This document shows, piece by piece, positions 55,812-64,000 of a stretch of 64,000 nt of DNA (position 1 is the first letter of the stretch; the number at the start of each line of letters is the position of its first letter). This DNA is from Pectobacterium betavasculorum (GTDB lineage Bacteria; Pseudomonadota; Gammaproteobacteria; Enterobacterales; Enterobacteriaceae): positions 1 through 64,000 of the forward strand of contig NZ_JQHM01000002.1 of NCBI RefSeq assembly GCF_000749845.1, written 5' to 3'. The notes below the pieces were generated by a model, which was not told the origin of the DNA, did not search any database, and saw only the letters and a list, made by a program, of their open reading frames with translations. Position numbers and translations under genes: made by a program.

Positions 55812-58259
55812 CTACCAGGTTTTGCCAATGTTAAACTGGAATTGTTCCGACTTGTCTCCATCGTACTTTTTAACCGGCTGGGCATAGGAGAAGACCAATG
55901 GCCCAAGCGGAGACATCCACTGCAATGCGATACCGCTGGAAACACGGAAGTTGCTCGCCTTGCTGTAATCCGGCACGCCTGCATCAATCGTAGCTTGCGT
56001 ATTTTCCCAGTTGGTATCCCATACCGTACCGCCATCCACAAAGAAGGAAGTACGTACAGAGTTCGCGTATTTATCACTGATAAACGGCGTCGGCACGATC
56101 AGCTCCGCACTCAGCACCGCCATCGCGTTACCGCCAACAGCATCGTCCAGATTGGTTGAATCAATACCACACCCAGAATAAGAACTCGGAAGAGATCCAC
56201 CTGGCGTTGCTGGACGACACTGATAATACGCTGCTTTAGGACCAATTGTATTCGACTGGAAGCCACGCACCGTGCTGGAACCACCAGCATAGAAGTTGTC
56301 GTAGAACGGCACTTCTTTACTGCCGATACCATCAGCAAAACCTGCACGCGTGCGACCCAGCACTACCCATTTCCCACTCTCGGTCAGCGGATAGTAGCTC
56401 GCCGAATCAAACGTCAGTTTGTAGTATTCGTTGTCCGAACCCGGCACCGCGATCTTGGCATTCGCGGACGCGCGCGTTCCTTTAGTTGGGAAGTAGCCGC
56501 GATCCAGATTGTTATACGACCATCCGGTATTCAGGAAGAAATCGTTCGCTTTAAAATCCGCATTCGATTTAGTATTTTCATCAACCACAGATGGGTTTAC
56601 ACCGACGGTATCCAGATAACGCCACATCGCCACCTGCGGTCTCATGTCCGACAGATCGTTATGCACATAATCCAGGCCAACACGTAGTGAGTTATTCTCG
56701 TTAATCGGGAAGCCCAGTGTGCTACCAACGCCATAACTCACGTTGGTGTAGTCGGACAGATCGGCGTCAGACGCTTCAAATTTATTATAGAAGATGCGCC
56801 CACCGAGGCTAACGCCATCGACGGTAAAGTATGGGTCAGTCAGTGACAGCTCGACATACGTCTGGTAGTCGTTTTTAGTCCCGCTGATACCAACGGAATT
56901 ACCCGTTCCCAACCAGTTGTCCTGCTGAACCCCAGCCTGGAAACTCACGCCACTTTCTGTACCAAAACCAACACCAAAGTTGAATGTACCGGTATTACGC
57001 TCTTTGACTTTATACGTCACATCAACCTGATCGGCTACACCAGGAACACGCTGTGTTTCTACCTCAACGCTTTCAAAGTATCCCAGTCGGTTTAGACGCT
57101 CTTTGCCCTGTTCAACCAGATCGTTGCCTAACCAGGCACCTTCCATCTGGCGCATTTCACGGCGCAGAACAGAATCTTTCGAGGTGTCGTTACCGTCAAA
57201 ACGAACATGACGCACATAGAAGCGGTTACCCGCATCGACGTTGATGTTTAATCTCACCGTCTTGTCTGCGTCATTAATTTCCGGCTGTGTTACCACACGT
57301 GGATAGGCATAGCCATAACGGCCCAGCAGCTTCTTGATGTCCTCTTCCATTCGGGTCACTTTCGTCCCGTTGTAGAGTTCACCCGGTTCGATCTTCGTCA
57401 GACCTTCAATTTCCGCAGAGTGACCCGCCAGATTGCCTTTCACCGCCACGCCGGACAGCTTGTACTGCTCGCCTTCCGTCATATTGATGGTGATATAAAT
57501 GCCTTTTTTATCTGGCGTCAGGCTAACCTGAGTGGAATCGATGCTGAAACGTGCATAGCCGCGATCCAAGTAGAAACTCCGTAAGGTTTCCAGATCGCCA
57601 GACAGTTTTTGTTTCTGATATTTGCGGTCACCAACCACGTTCCACCACGGCACTTCATCACGCAGTTGGAAACGGGAGATCAATTCGTCGGAACTGAATG
57701 CTTTGTTACCGACAATATTGATCTGCTGGATCTTGGCAGAAACGCCTTCCGTGAAGACCAGTTTCAGGTCTACGCGGTTACGCGGCAGTGGCGTGACAAC
57801 GGCTTTAACCGACGCACTGTACTTACCGACGCTATAGTAGAAATCTTCCAGTCCTTTTTCGATGCTGGTGAGCGCTGTGCGGTCTAACGCTTCACCGACG
57901 CGTACGCCCGAGGCTTCCAGGTTTTCTTTCAGCATGTCGTCTTTGACTGACTTATTGCCGGAAAATGTGACGCTGGCGATTGTCGGACGTTCTTTGACCT
58001 GCACAATCAGCGTTTCACCATCACGCAGGACACGAACATCTTCAAAATTTCCGGTCGCAAACAAGGCACGGATGGTATTACCGATATCATCGTCACCGAT
58101 GGTATCACCAACGCGGACCGGCATACTGAGTAGTGCCGCCCCGACGGCAACCCTTTGCAGGCCCTCGAAATGAATGTCCTTCACTACGAACCCGTCTGCA
58201 CCGTATACGGTTGCGCTGCTAAACAGCAGCGACGCTATGAGCAACTTTTTGATCGCCAT
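55812..58259 (-). CDS. bamA: outer membrane protein assembly factor BamA
   Basis: This is the essential core of the BAM machine that inserts beta-barrels. It has 815 residues. The signal peptide ends ATVYGA. Five POTRA domains span about 22-425 (starting [20 protein letters not shown]), followed by a 16-strand barrel with the lid-loop motif VRGFQ. It ends in the C-terminal Phe/Trp signature FQFNIGKTW. It is preceded by rseP and followed by skp, the standard sigma-E-linked order. Confidence 0.97.
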   Translation of the reverse strand: MAIKKLLIASLLFSSATVYGADGFVVKDIHFEGLQRVAVGAALLSMPVRVGDTIGDDDIGNTIRALFATGNFEDVRVLRDGETLIVQVKERPTIASVTFSGNKSVKDDMLKENLEASGVRVGEALDRTALTSIEKGLEDFYYSVGKYSASVKAVVTPLPRNRVDLKLVFTEGVSAKIQQINIVGNKAFSSDELISRFQLRDEVPWWNVVGDRKYQKQKLSGDLETLRSFYLDRGYARFSIDSTQVSLTPDKKGIYITINMTEGEQYKLSGVAVKGNLAGHSAEIEGLTKIEPGELYNGTKVTRMEEDIKKLLGRYGYAYPRVVTQPEINDADKTVRLNINVDAGNRFYVRHVRFDGNDTSKDSVLRREMRQMEGAWLGNDLVEQGKERLNRLGYFESVEVETQRVPGVADQVDVTYKVKERNTGTFNFGVGFGTESGVSFQAGVQQDNWLGTGNSVGISGTKNDYQTYVELSLTDPYFTVDGVSLGGRIFYNKFEASDADLSDYTNVSYGVGSTLGFPINENNSLRVGLDYVHNDLSDMRPQVAMWRYLDTVGVNPSVVDENTKSNADFKANDFFLNTGWSYNNLDRGYFPTKGTRASANAKIAVPGSDNEYYKLTFDSASYYPLTESGKWVVLGRTRAGFADGIGSKEVPFYDNFYAGGSSTVRGFQSNTIGPKAAYYQCRPATPGGSLPSSYSGCGIDSTNLDDAVGGNAMAVLSAELIVPTPFISDKYANSVRTSFFVDGGTVWDTNWENTQATIDAGVPDYSKASNFRVSSGIALQWMSPLGPLVFSYAQPVKKYDGDKSEQFQFNIGKTW

Positions 58260-58294
58260 CGTTGTTATGCGTTTTTCCTAACCTAATCCCGCGC

Positions 58295-59650
58295 CTAGAG
58301 ACGAGAGAAATCATTGAAAAGTGCGAGTCCCATTAACAACATCAGCAACACTGTACCAATGCGATAGCTAACGTCCTGCACACGCTCAGAAACCGGCCTG
58401 CCCTTCAGCTTTTCAACCGCAAGAAAGAGCAGGTGTCCACCATCCAATACCGGCAGAGGGAACAGATTGATGATCCCCAAATTGACGCTGATTAAGGCCA
58501 AAAACATCAGGTAATAAATCAATCCATAATCTGCTGACATTCCAGCACCCTGAGCAATCGAAATGGGACCACTCAGGTTATTCAGCTTAACATCACCCAT
58601 AACCAGTTTCCCTAACATACTGACGGTCAATTTCATCAGTTGCCAGGTTTTATCTGTTGCCTGATAGGCAGCACTGAACGGCCCATACTGGCGCACAGTC
58701 CTGTATTCTTCAGGCAGCGGCGTCACGCTTGGCATAACACCTGCCAGACCTTCAACTCTGCCACTTCCCACAGATTTGCTATCTGGCGTTAACGTCAACG
58801 GTAACGCTTCACCGTGTCGCTCCACCTCCAAAGCAATAGATTGCTCAGGGTTATCACGCACGGCGACAACAAAATCACGCCATTGCGCTAGCACCTGCCC
58901 GTCGACTTTAACGATCCTATCCCCGACTTGCAAACCTGCTTTTTCCGCCGCCGAGCCGGCCTGAACTTGATGCAACACTGGCTCAATTTGTGGCCCACGC
59001 GGAATAATCCCAAGCGAGGAAGCCGGATCTTGTTTATCAGGCTCGAACTGCCACTCGCGTAAATCCAGCGTTTTCTGGACGACACGATCGGAGCCTAAAG
59101 GTGCGGTTCCGATCACGACATCGCTATCGCCAATTTTACCGATCAGCGCCAGACGTGCGGTATCCCAATCAGGCGTTTCGATACCATCAACAGACTTTAG
59201 TTCCATTCCTGCTGACATTTCCGCCTGCGCCGCGATGGAGTTGGGCAGTATTTCACCCACTACCGGACGCACGCCCGGAACGCCGAGAATAAACACCAGC
59301 CAGTACGCCACAATAGCAAACAGGAAATTAGCAATCGGACCGGCGCTGACGATAGCCGCCCGCTGCCAGACCGTTTTGCTATTAAATGATTGGTGGCGGA
59401 ATTCTGGCGCTACCGTATCAACACGCTCATCCAGCATCTTCACGTAGCCGCCAAGCGGAATCAGCGCAATAACGAATTCCGTACCGATACGGTCACGGCG
59501 ACGCCATAGAGCACGACCGAAGCCGACAGAGAAGCGTTCCACCTTCACACCACAGCGACGGGCCACCCAGAAATGTCCAAATTCATGGACGGTGACCAAC
59601 ACACCCAGTGCGATGATAAACGCGGCAAGATTCCAGAGAAAACTCAACAT
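58295..59650 (-). CDS. rseP: site-2 intramembrane zinc protease RseP
   Basis: This protease cuts the anti-sigma factor RseA after DegS, releasing sigma-E, and clears signal peptides. It has 451 residues. The zinc site HEFGH lies in the first membrane helix (about 22-26) and the third ligand is in [11 protein letters not shown]. Two PDZ domains lie in the periplasmic part (about 115-310; [16 protein letters not shown]). The order cdsA-rseP-bamA is conserved. Confidence 0.96.
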   Translation of the reverse strand: MLSFLWNLAAFIIALGVLVTVHEFGHFWVARRCGVKVERFSVGFGRALWRRRDRIGTEFVIALIPLGGYVKMLDERVDTVAPEFRHQSFNSKTVWQRAAIVSAGPIANFLFAIVAYWLVFILGVPGVRPVVGEILPNSIAAQAEMSAGMELKSVDGIETPDWDTARLALIGKIGDSDVVIGTAPLGSDRVVQKTLDLREWQFEPDKQDPASSLGIIPRGPQIEPVLHQVQAGSAAEKAGLQVGDRIVKVDGQVLAQWRDFVVAVRDNPEQSIALEVERHGEALPLTLTPDSKSVGSGRVEGLAGVMPSVTPLPEEYRTVRQYGPFSAAYQATDKTWQLMKLTVSMLGKLVMGDVKLNNLSGPISIAQGAGMSADYGLIYYLMFLALISVNLGIINLFPLPVLDGGHLLFLAVEKLKGRPVSERVQDVSYRIGTVLLMLLMGLALFNDFSRL

Positions 59651-59671
59651 AAATAGCTTTACCGCTTTATT

Positions 59672-60529
59672 CTAAGCCACTTTAAACAGCAGCAGCATCA
59701 GGCAAGAGAACACAGGAACCGCAGCCGTCAGGCTGTCGATACGATCAAGCACGCCACCATGCCCCGGAATCAAATGACTACTGTCTTTGATACCCGCCTC
59801 GCGTTTAAACATGCTTTCCGTCAAATCACCCAACACCGAGGCCAGTGCAGCGGCGATAGAACAAATCAACAACGTCGCTGGCGCTATCGTTAACGGTGCA
59901 TAGAAGCTGAACAGCAAAGAGATTAGCGCAGAGGTTGCCAGGCCGCCGAGAAAACCTTCCCAGGTTTTGCCAGGCGAGACTTTTGGCGCAAGCTTACGTT
60001 TTCCAAACAGTTTGCCGAACATGTAGGCACCGCTGTCCGCTCCCCAGACCAGCAGCATGACGTACAGCAGCCACCAGGCACCAGCAAATGGATTCATCAC
60101 GTAATCGTAATGACGAAGTGCAACCATACCCCAGAAAAACGGCACGATCGTCATAATACCAAACACGAGCCGTAATGCGCGTGAATGACGCCAGAATGAG
60201 GCGGAAACTGGATAGAACAGAACCAAAAACAGCGCAACGCCCCACCACACCAGTGATGACCAGAGTGCGATGCTGATTTGCGGAATATGAACGGAATAAT
60301 GGTAGGCCGGGAGTGATAACAGCATCAGCGCCAGCAAGAAGCCACAAAGGATCGCGAGCCACAGGCGTTGAGCATAGGAGGCAAAACCCGCCAGTTGGCC
60401 CCATTCCCATGCAGCCAGCATACAAACAGCCAGCGTAACAAGCGTGAATCCCAAAGGAGGCAGCAGAAAAAGTGCTGCAATAACAATCGGGATCAAAATA
60501 AAAGCAGTAATCAGGCGATACTTCAGCAA
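59672..60529 (-). CDS. cdsA: phosphatidate cytidylyltransferase
   Basis: This enzyme makes CDP-diacylglycerol from phosphatidate and CTP at the inner membrane, the precursor of all phospholipids. It has 285 residues with about eight membrane segments. The family signature is visible near the C-terminus: SMFKREAGIKDSSHLIPGHG followed by GVLDRIDS. It starts nine bases after uppS. Confidence 0.96.
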   Translation of the reverse strand: MLKYRLITAFILIPIVIAALFLLPPLGFTLVTLAVCMLAAWEWGQLAGFASYAQRLWLAILCGFLLALMLLSLPAYHYSVHIPQISIALWSSLVWWGVALFLVLFYPVSASFWRHSRALRLVFGIMTIVPFFWGMVALRHYDYVMNPFAGAWWLLYVMLLVWGADSGAYMFGKLFGKRKLAPKVSPGKTWEGFLGGLATSALISLLFSFYAPLTIAPATLLICSIAAALASVLGDLTESMFKREAGIKDSSHLIPGHGGVLDRIDSLTAAVPVFSCLMLLLFKVA

Positions 60530-60538
60530 AAGTTCCCC

Positions 60539-61300
60539 CTAGGATGCATCAGCATCGATAGGTGTTGTTCCCCCGAAGCGGCGCTCGCGTTGTGCAAAAG
60601 CATTCAGCGCACCTTCAAAGACTTGTTCATCGAAATCAGGCCAGAGGACATCAGTAAAGTACAGTTCAGCATAAGCAATTTGCCACAGAAGAAAATTACT
60701 GATGCGGTGTTCTCCACCGGTTCTGATCACCAAATCAACCGGAGCCAGATCATTCAGACACATGTACTGACATAATGACGCTTCATTAATGCTATCAGGG
60801 CGCAGAATACCTTCCTGCACCTGCTCTGCAAGTTGCCGTACTCCCTGAATAATATCCCAACGGCCGCCATAATTCGCGGCAATATTCAGTGTAAGCCCCT
60901 GATTCTTTTCTGTCAGCACTTCTGAACGACGAATTCGCTCTTGTAAACGCGGACTAAAGCGACCGATATCACCAATCACCCGCAGGCGAACATTGTGCTT
61001 GTGCAGGCTTTTCACTTCGCTATCCAGCGCCCGAACAAACAGCTCCATGAGTGCGGAAACTTCCTGCGCCGGACGATTCCAGTTTTCACTGCTGAATGCG
61101 TAAAGTGTCAATGCATCCAGCCCTTGGTTCACTGCGAAACTGACTGAACGTCGCACAGCCTTTACACCAGCCTGATGGCCAAAAATGCGCATCTTCCCCC
61201 GGTTTTTTGCCCAGCGACCATTGCCATCCATAATGATGGCAACATGCCGTGGCCCGGCGAGTGGCAGATCGTTAGTATTCTTTTGATTATCGGACGGCAT
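60539..61300 (-). CDS. uppS: undecaprenyl diphosphate synthase
   Basis: This cis-prenyltransferase builds the C55 carrier for peptidoglycan and O-antigen. It has 253 residues. The catalytic Asp is in [31 protein letters not shown] and [19 protein letters not shown] complete the site. It is the first gene after the dxr terminator at 61371, so it probably has its own promoter in 61301-61370. Confidence 0.96.
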   Translation of the reverse strand: MPSDNQKNTNDLPLAGPRHVAIIMDGNGRWAKNRGKMRIFGHQAGVKAVRRSVSFAVNQGLDALTLYAFSSENWNRPAQEVSALMELFVRALDSEVKSLHKHNVRLRVIGDIGRFSPRLQERIRRSEVLTEKNQGLTLNIAANYGGRWDIIQGVRQLAEQVQEGILRPDSINEASLCQYMCLNDLAPVDLVIRTGGEHRISNFLLWQIAYAELYFTDVLWPDFDEQVFEGALNAFAQRERRFGGTTPIDADAS

Positions 61301-61370
61301 AACGCGTACTTATTTCCTCAAGCAAGAAATACAACAGTCCTTCCGTAACATCAGACCCGTAGCGCAAAAA

Positions 61371-61392
61371 AAGCCGTGAACGATCACGGCTT
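61371..61392 (-). terminator. terminator after dxr
   Basis: On the minus strand, stem AAGCCGTGA/TCACGGCTT (loop TCGT) runs into a seven-T tract. It separates dxr from uppS. Confidence 0.9.
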
Positions 61393-61496
61393 AGCTTCAC
61401 AGCCGATTAAACAAATATCGCATAATCAACCATTGAGTGGCGCAGACTATACCACCTCCACCGCACATGAACAAATTGTGCCATGGGTCTATCCGG

Positions 61497-62693
61497 CTAT
61501 CGCGTGTAGTGTGTCAGGGTCTGTGTTGCGACCTGTCTGGCCCAGCTATCGATGAACAGAACATCATCAACGCTGGTGGGTTCTTGTAATGTAAGTTGTT
61601 CAATAACATGCTGATTTACCGCCGCGATATCCGTAAAGCGTATCTGCGACCGCAAGAATGCTGCCACCGCAATTTCATTCGCAGCGTTCAATGCCGTGGT
61701 GGCTGACTGTCCATGATTACAAGCATCAATCGCCAACCGTAAACAAGGATAGCGCGCATAGTCGGGAGCCAAAAAGGTCAGCGCGCCAATCTGGCAAAAA
61801 TCTAACGCTTTTGCGCCCGATGCCACACGCTCAGGATAAGCCATTGCATGAGCAATCGGCGTACGCATATCGGGCGATCCCAACTGTGCCAGAACGCTGC
61901 CATCACGATAACGCACCATAGAGTGAATGACCGACTGCGGATGAATAATGACTTCCATCTGCTCGGCTGAGGCATTAAACAACCAACGTGCTTCGATATA
62001 CTCCAGCCCCTTGTTCATCATGGTGGCAGAATCAACCGAAATCTTACGCCCCATTGACCAATTTGGGTGCGCACACGCCTGATCTGGTGTCATGCCTGCC
62101 AGCGCCGACACGGGAGTTTCCCGAAATGGCCCACCGGAACCGGTCAAAACAATACGTTCGACCCCATGCCGCGACAATGAAGCGTAGCCTAATTGACGCT
62201 GAATTTGCTCAGGTAAACTCTGAAAAATAGCATTATGTTCGCTATCAATCGGTAAAAGCTGTGCACCACTTTGCGCGACAGCATCCATAAAGAGACGCCC
62301 GCAGGTGACCAGTGATTCTTTATTCGCCAACAAAACCTGTTTTCCGGCATGGATTGCCGCCAGCGTCGGCAACAGCCCAGCTGCACCCACAATCGCGGCC
62401 ATGACCTGATCGACGCCGTCCAATGCAGCAAGCTCACATGCGCCCTGTTCTCCAGCCAAAACTTCTGTTTTGCAACCGTATTCCACCAACTGCTGGCGCA
62501 GACTAGTTGCAGAGGCTTCATCAGCCATTGAGGCATAGGCGGGTTGGAAAGCAAGGCACTGTTCCAGCATCAGCTTTACGTTATACCCAGCGGATAGTGC
62601 GCGTACGGCAAATTTATCGGGGTTGGCTTTAATTACGGCCAGAGAACTGACGCCAATAGAGCCAGTGGAACCAAGAATTGTCAGTTGCTTCAT
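61497..62693 (-). CDS. dxr: 1-deoxy-D-xylulose 5-phosphate reductoisomerase
   Basis: This is the second step of the MEP isoprenoid pathway (NADPH, divalent metal), target of fosmidomycin. It has 398 residues. The nucleotide fold starts [45 protein letters not shown] (metal Glu) and [19 protein letters not shown] form the active site. It lies between frr and uppS, as in E. coli. Confidence 0.97.
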   Translation of the reverse strand: MKQLTILGSTGSIGVSSLAVIKANPDKFAVRALSAGYNVKLMLEQCLAFQPAYASMADEASATSLRQQLVEYGCKTEVLAGEQGACELAALDGVDQVMAAIVGAAGLLPTLAAIHAGKQVLLANKESLVTCGRLFMDAVAQSGAQLLPIDSEHNAIFQSLPEQIQRQLGYASLSRHGVERIVLTGSGGPFRETPVSALAGMTPDQACAHPNWSMGRKISVDSATMMNKGLEYIEARWLFNASAEQMEVIIHPQSVIHSMVRYRDGSVLAQLGSPDMRTPIAHAMAYPERVASGAKALDFCQIGALTFLAPDYARYPCLRLAIDACNHGQSATTALNAANEIAVAAFLRSQIRFTDIAAVNQHVIEQLTLQEPTSVDDVLFIDSWARQVATQTLTHYTR

Positions 62694-62882
62694 GAAAAAT
62701 GCTCTGAATAACCGGATTTGATGACAGGAAGGTACACGAGTCTGAGACGATTACCATGATATATCTCTGCGATTGATCACAGTCACGATCGTTGCAGGCT
62801 ATACATAGCAAAAAATTGTTTACTGCCCAGAGGGGCTAGCCTTCACTAATTGATTGCATAACGCGCATTATATAAAAATAAA

Positions 62883-62911
62883 GCGCCGCCGGAAAAAACA
62901 TCCTGCGACGC
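62883..62911 (-). terminator. terminator after frr
   Basis: On the minus strand, stem GCGTCGC/GCGGCGC (one G-T pair) with inner GG/CC is followed by TTTATTTTTATA. It lies 18 bases after the frr stop. Confidence 0.75.
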
Positions 62912-62928
62912 AATATCCAACAGGCTGA

Positions 62929-63486
62929 TTAGAACTCCATCAGCTCCGCTTCTTTTTCTGCCAGTGCGGCGTCCACTTTCTTAATGAAGTTGTCAGTCAA
63001 TTTCTGCACATCGTCCTGAGCACGACGTTCTTCATCTTCACTGATCGCTTTGTCTTTCAACAGTGCTTTAAACTTGTCGTTAGCATCACGGCGCACGTTG
63101 CGTACAGAGATACGCCCCTGCTCTGCTTCGCCACGGACGACTTTGATCAGATCTTTACGACGCTCTTCCGTCAGAGGTGGCAACGGAACACGGATTACTG
63201 TGCCAGCAGAAGACGGATTCAGGCCAAGGTCGGAAGCCATGATCGCTTTCTCAACCGCTGGGCCAAGCGAACGATCGAATACCGAAATTGCCAGCGTGCG
63301 GGAATCTTCTACCACAACGTTAGCGAGTTGGCGCAATGGCGTTGCGCTGCCATAGTATTCAACCTGGATGCCATCAAGAATACTCGGCGATGCACGGCCG
63401 GTACGGATTCTGTTGATCTGGTTTTTAAACGCTTCAACACATTTGTCCATGCGCGTTTCAGCATCTTTTCTGATTTCATTAGTCAC
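62929..63486 (-). CDS. frr: ribosome recycling factor
   Basis: This factor dissociates post-termination ribosomes with EF-G. It has 185 residues, as in E. coli, starting [20 protein letters not shown]. The tRNA-mimic three-helix body includes [19 protein letters not shown] and [19 protein letters not shown]. The gene follows pyrH. Confidence 0.97.
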   Translation of the reverse strand: MTNEIRKDAETRMDKCVEAFKNQINRIRTGRASPSILDGIQVEYYGSATPLRQLANVVVEDSRTLAISVFDRSLGPAVEKAIMASDLGLNPSSAGTVIRVPLPPLTEERRKDLIKVVRGEAEQGRISVRNVRRDANDKFKALLKDKAISEDEERRAQDDVQKLTDNFIKKVDAALAEKEAELMEF

Positions 63487-63551
63487 GTTGTGAACCCTTG
63501 AAAACTGGTTGCCTGGCAGGCCATGTCAGTACATGACCCGGTGAATAATTA

Positions 63552-63572
63552 ATGCCAGCGCACGGCTGGCAT
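63552..63572 (-). terminator. hairpin between pyrH and frr
   Basis: Perfect stem ATGCCAGC/GCTGGCAT with loop CGTGC, then TAATTATTCA on the minus strand. The weak T-run suggests partial termination or an RNA-stability hairpin. Confidence 0.5.
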
Positions 63573-63611
63573 ATGGCGCAATACTGAGAATATATTACCC
63601 CATAATTTGAG

Positions 63612-64000
63612 TTACTGACTGATTAACGTCCCTTCTTTTTCACCCATGACAACACGACGCAGTGCGCCAGGTTTGTTCATGTTGAAAACGCGGATCGGCA
63701 AATTATGGTCGCGTGCCAGCGTGAACGCAGCAAGATCCATCACTTTCAGTTCACGTTCTAACACGTCTTGATAGGTTAGCGTTTCGTACATCGTCGCTGA
63801 AGGATCTTGTACCGGATCGGCAGAATAGACGCCATCGACCTTGGTCGCTTTCAATACGACATCCGCTTCAATCTCGATGCCGCGCAGGCAAGCTGCGGAA
63901 TCCGTGGTAAAGAAAGGATTGCCTGTTCCGGCGGAGAAAATCACCACGCGATTATTACGCAGCAGGCTGATCGCTTCCGCCCAGCTGTAGTTGTCACAGA
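63612..64000 (-). CDS. pyrH: UMP kinase, C-terminal part (cut by the window end)
   Basis: This enzyme phosphorylates UMP to UDP with ATP and is allosterically controlled by GTP and UTP. About 129 C-terminal residues are visible, running off the right edge: [55 protein letters not shown] and [16 protein letters not shown]. These match E. coli PyrH nearly residue by residue. Confidence 0.96.
   Translation of the reverse strand, partial: CDNYSWAEAISLLRNNRVVIFSAGTGNPFFTTDSAACLRGIEIEADVVLKATKVDGVYSADPVQDPSATMYETLTYQDVLERELKVMDLAAFTLARDHNLPIRVFNMNKPGALRRVVMGEKEGTLISQ

Overview
The window is a 64 kb piece of a Pectobacterium-type chromosome (soft-rot Pectobacteriaceae). The evidence is a secreted endopolygalacturonase (pehA) divergent from a PL3 pectate lyase, a hexuronate catabolism gene with its regulator (uxuA, uxuR), a giant multi-repeat adhesin with its own type I secretion genes, and a housekeeping run (accA to pyrH) with enterobacterial gene order and protein lengths. 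No rRNA, tRNA, CRISPR array or complete insertion sequence was seen.

Layout. 1-18265: a Bap/LapA-like adhesin, open at the left edge and made of roughly forty ~100-residue Ig-like repeats. It is split by an in-frame amber codon (1914-1916). After it come the TolC-like, ABC and HlyD-like genes that would export it. 18305-23735: pehA and pelI diverge from an AT-rich intergenic region, then uxuA and uxuR, with dispersed palindromic repeats between genes. 23947-28890: a lipoprotein-like hydrolase, a LysR regulator, a TauE/SafE permease, mltB and yjdM.

28891-39860 is an AT-rich accessory block between yjdM and mutS and the most interesting part of the window. It encodes a LuxR-family regulator, two different ATP-grasp ligases, an MFS transporter, a NodU/TobZ carbamoyltransferase, a DDAH/amidinotransferase-fold enzyme, an argininosuccinate-synthase homologue lacking the ATP-binding loop, a cysteine-synthase-like PLP enzyme and a LysE/RhtB exporter. 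It reads as an uncharacterised pathway that builds a ureido- or guanidino-type amino acid, carbamoylates it, ligates it to other amino acids and exports it. The product is unknown and this reading is inference.

39861-64000 is ordinary core genome: mutS, nlpE, yaeQ, yaeP-rof, tilS-yaeR. Then comes a long minus-strand run for protein synthesis, isoprenoid carrier, phospholipid, outer-membrane protein and lipid A biogenesis and DNA replication (pyrH, frr, dxr | uppS, cdsA, rseP, bamA, skp, lpxD, fabZ, lpxA, lpxB, rnhB, dnaE, accA), bounded by clear hairpin terminators.
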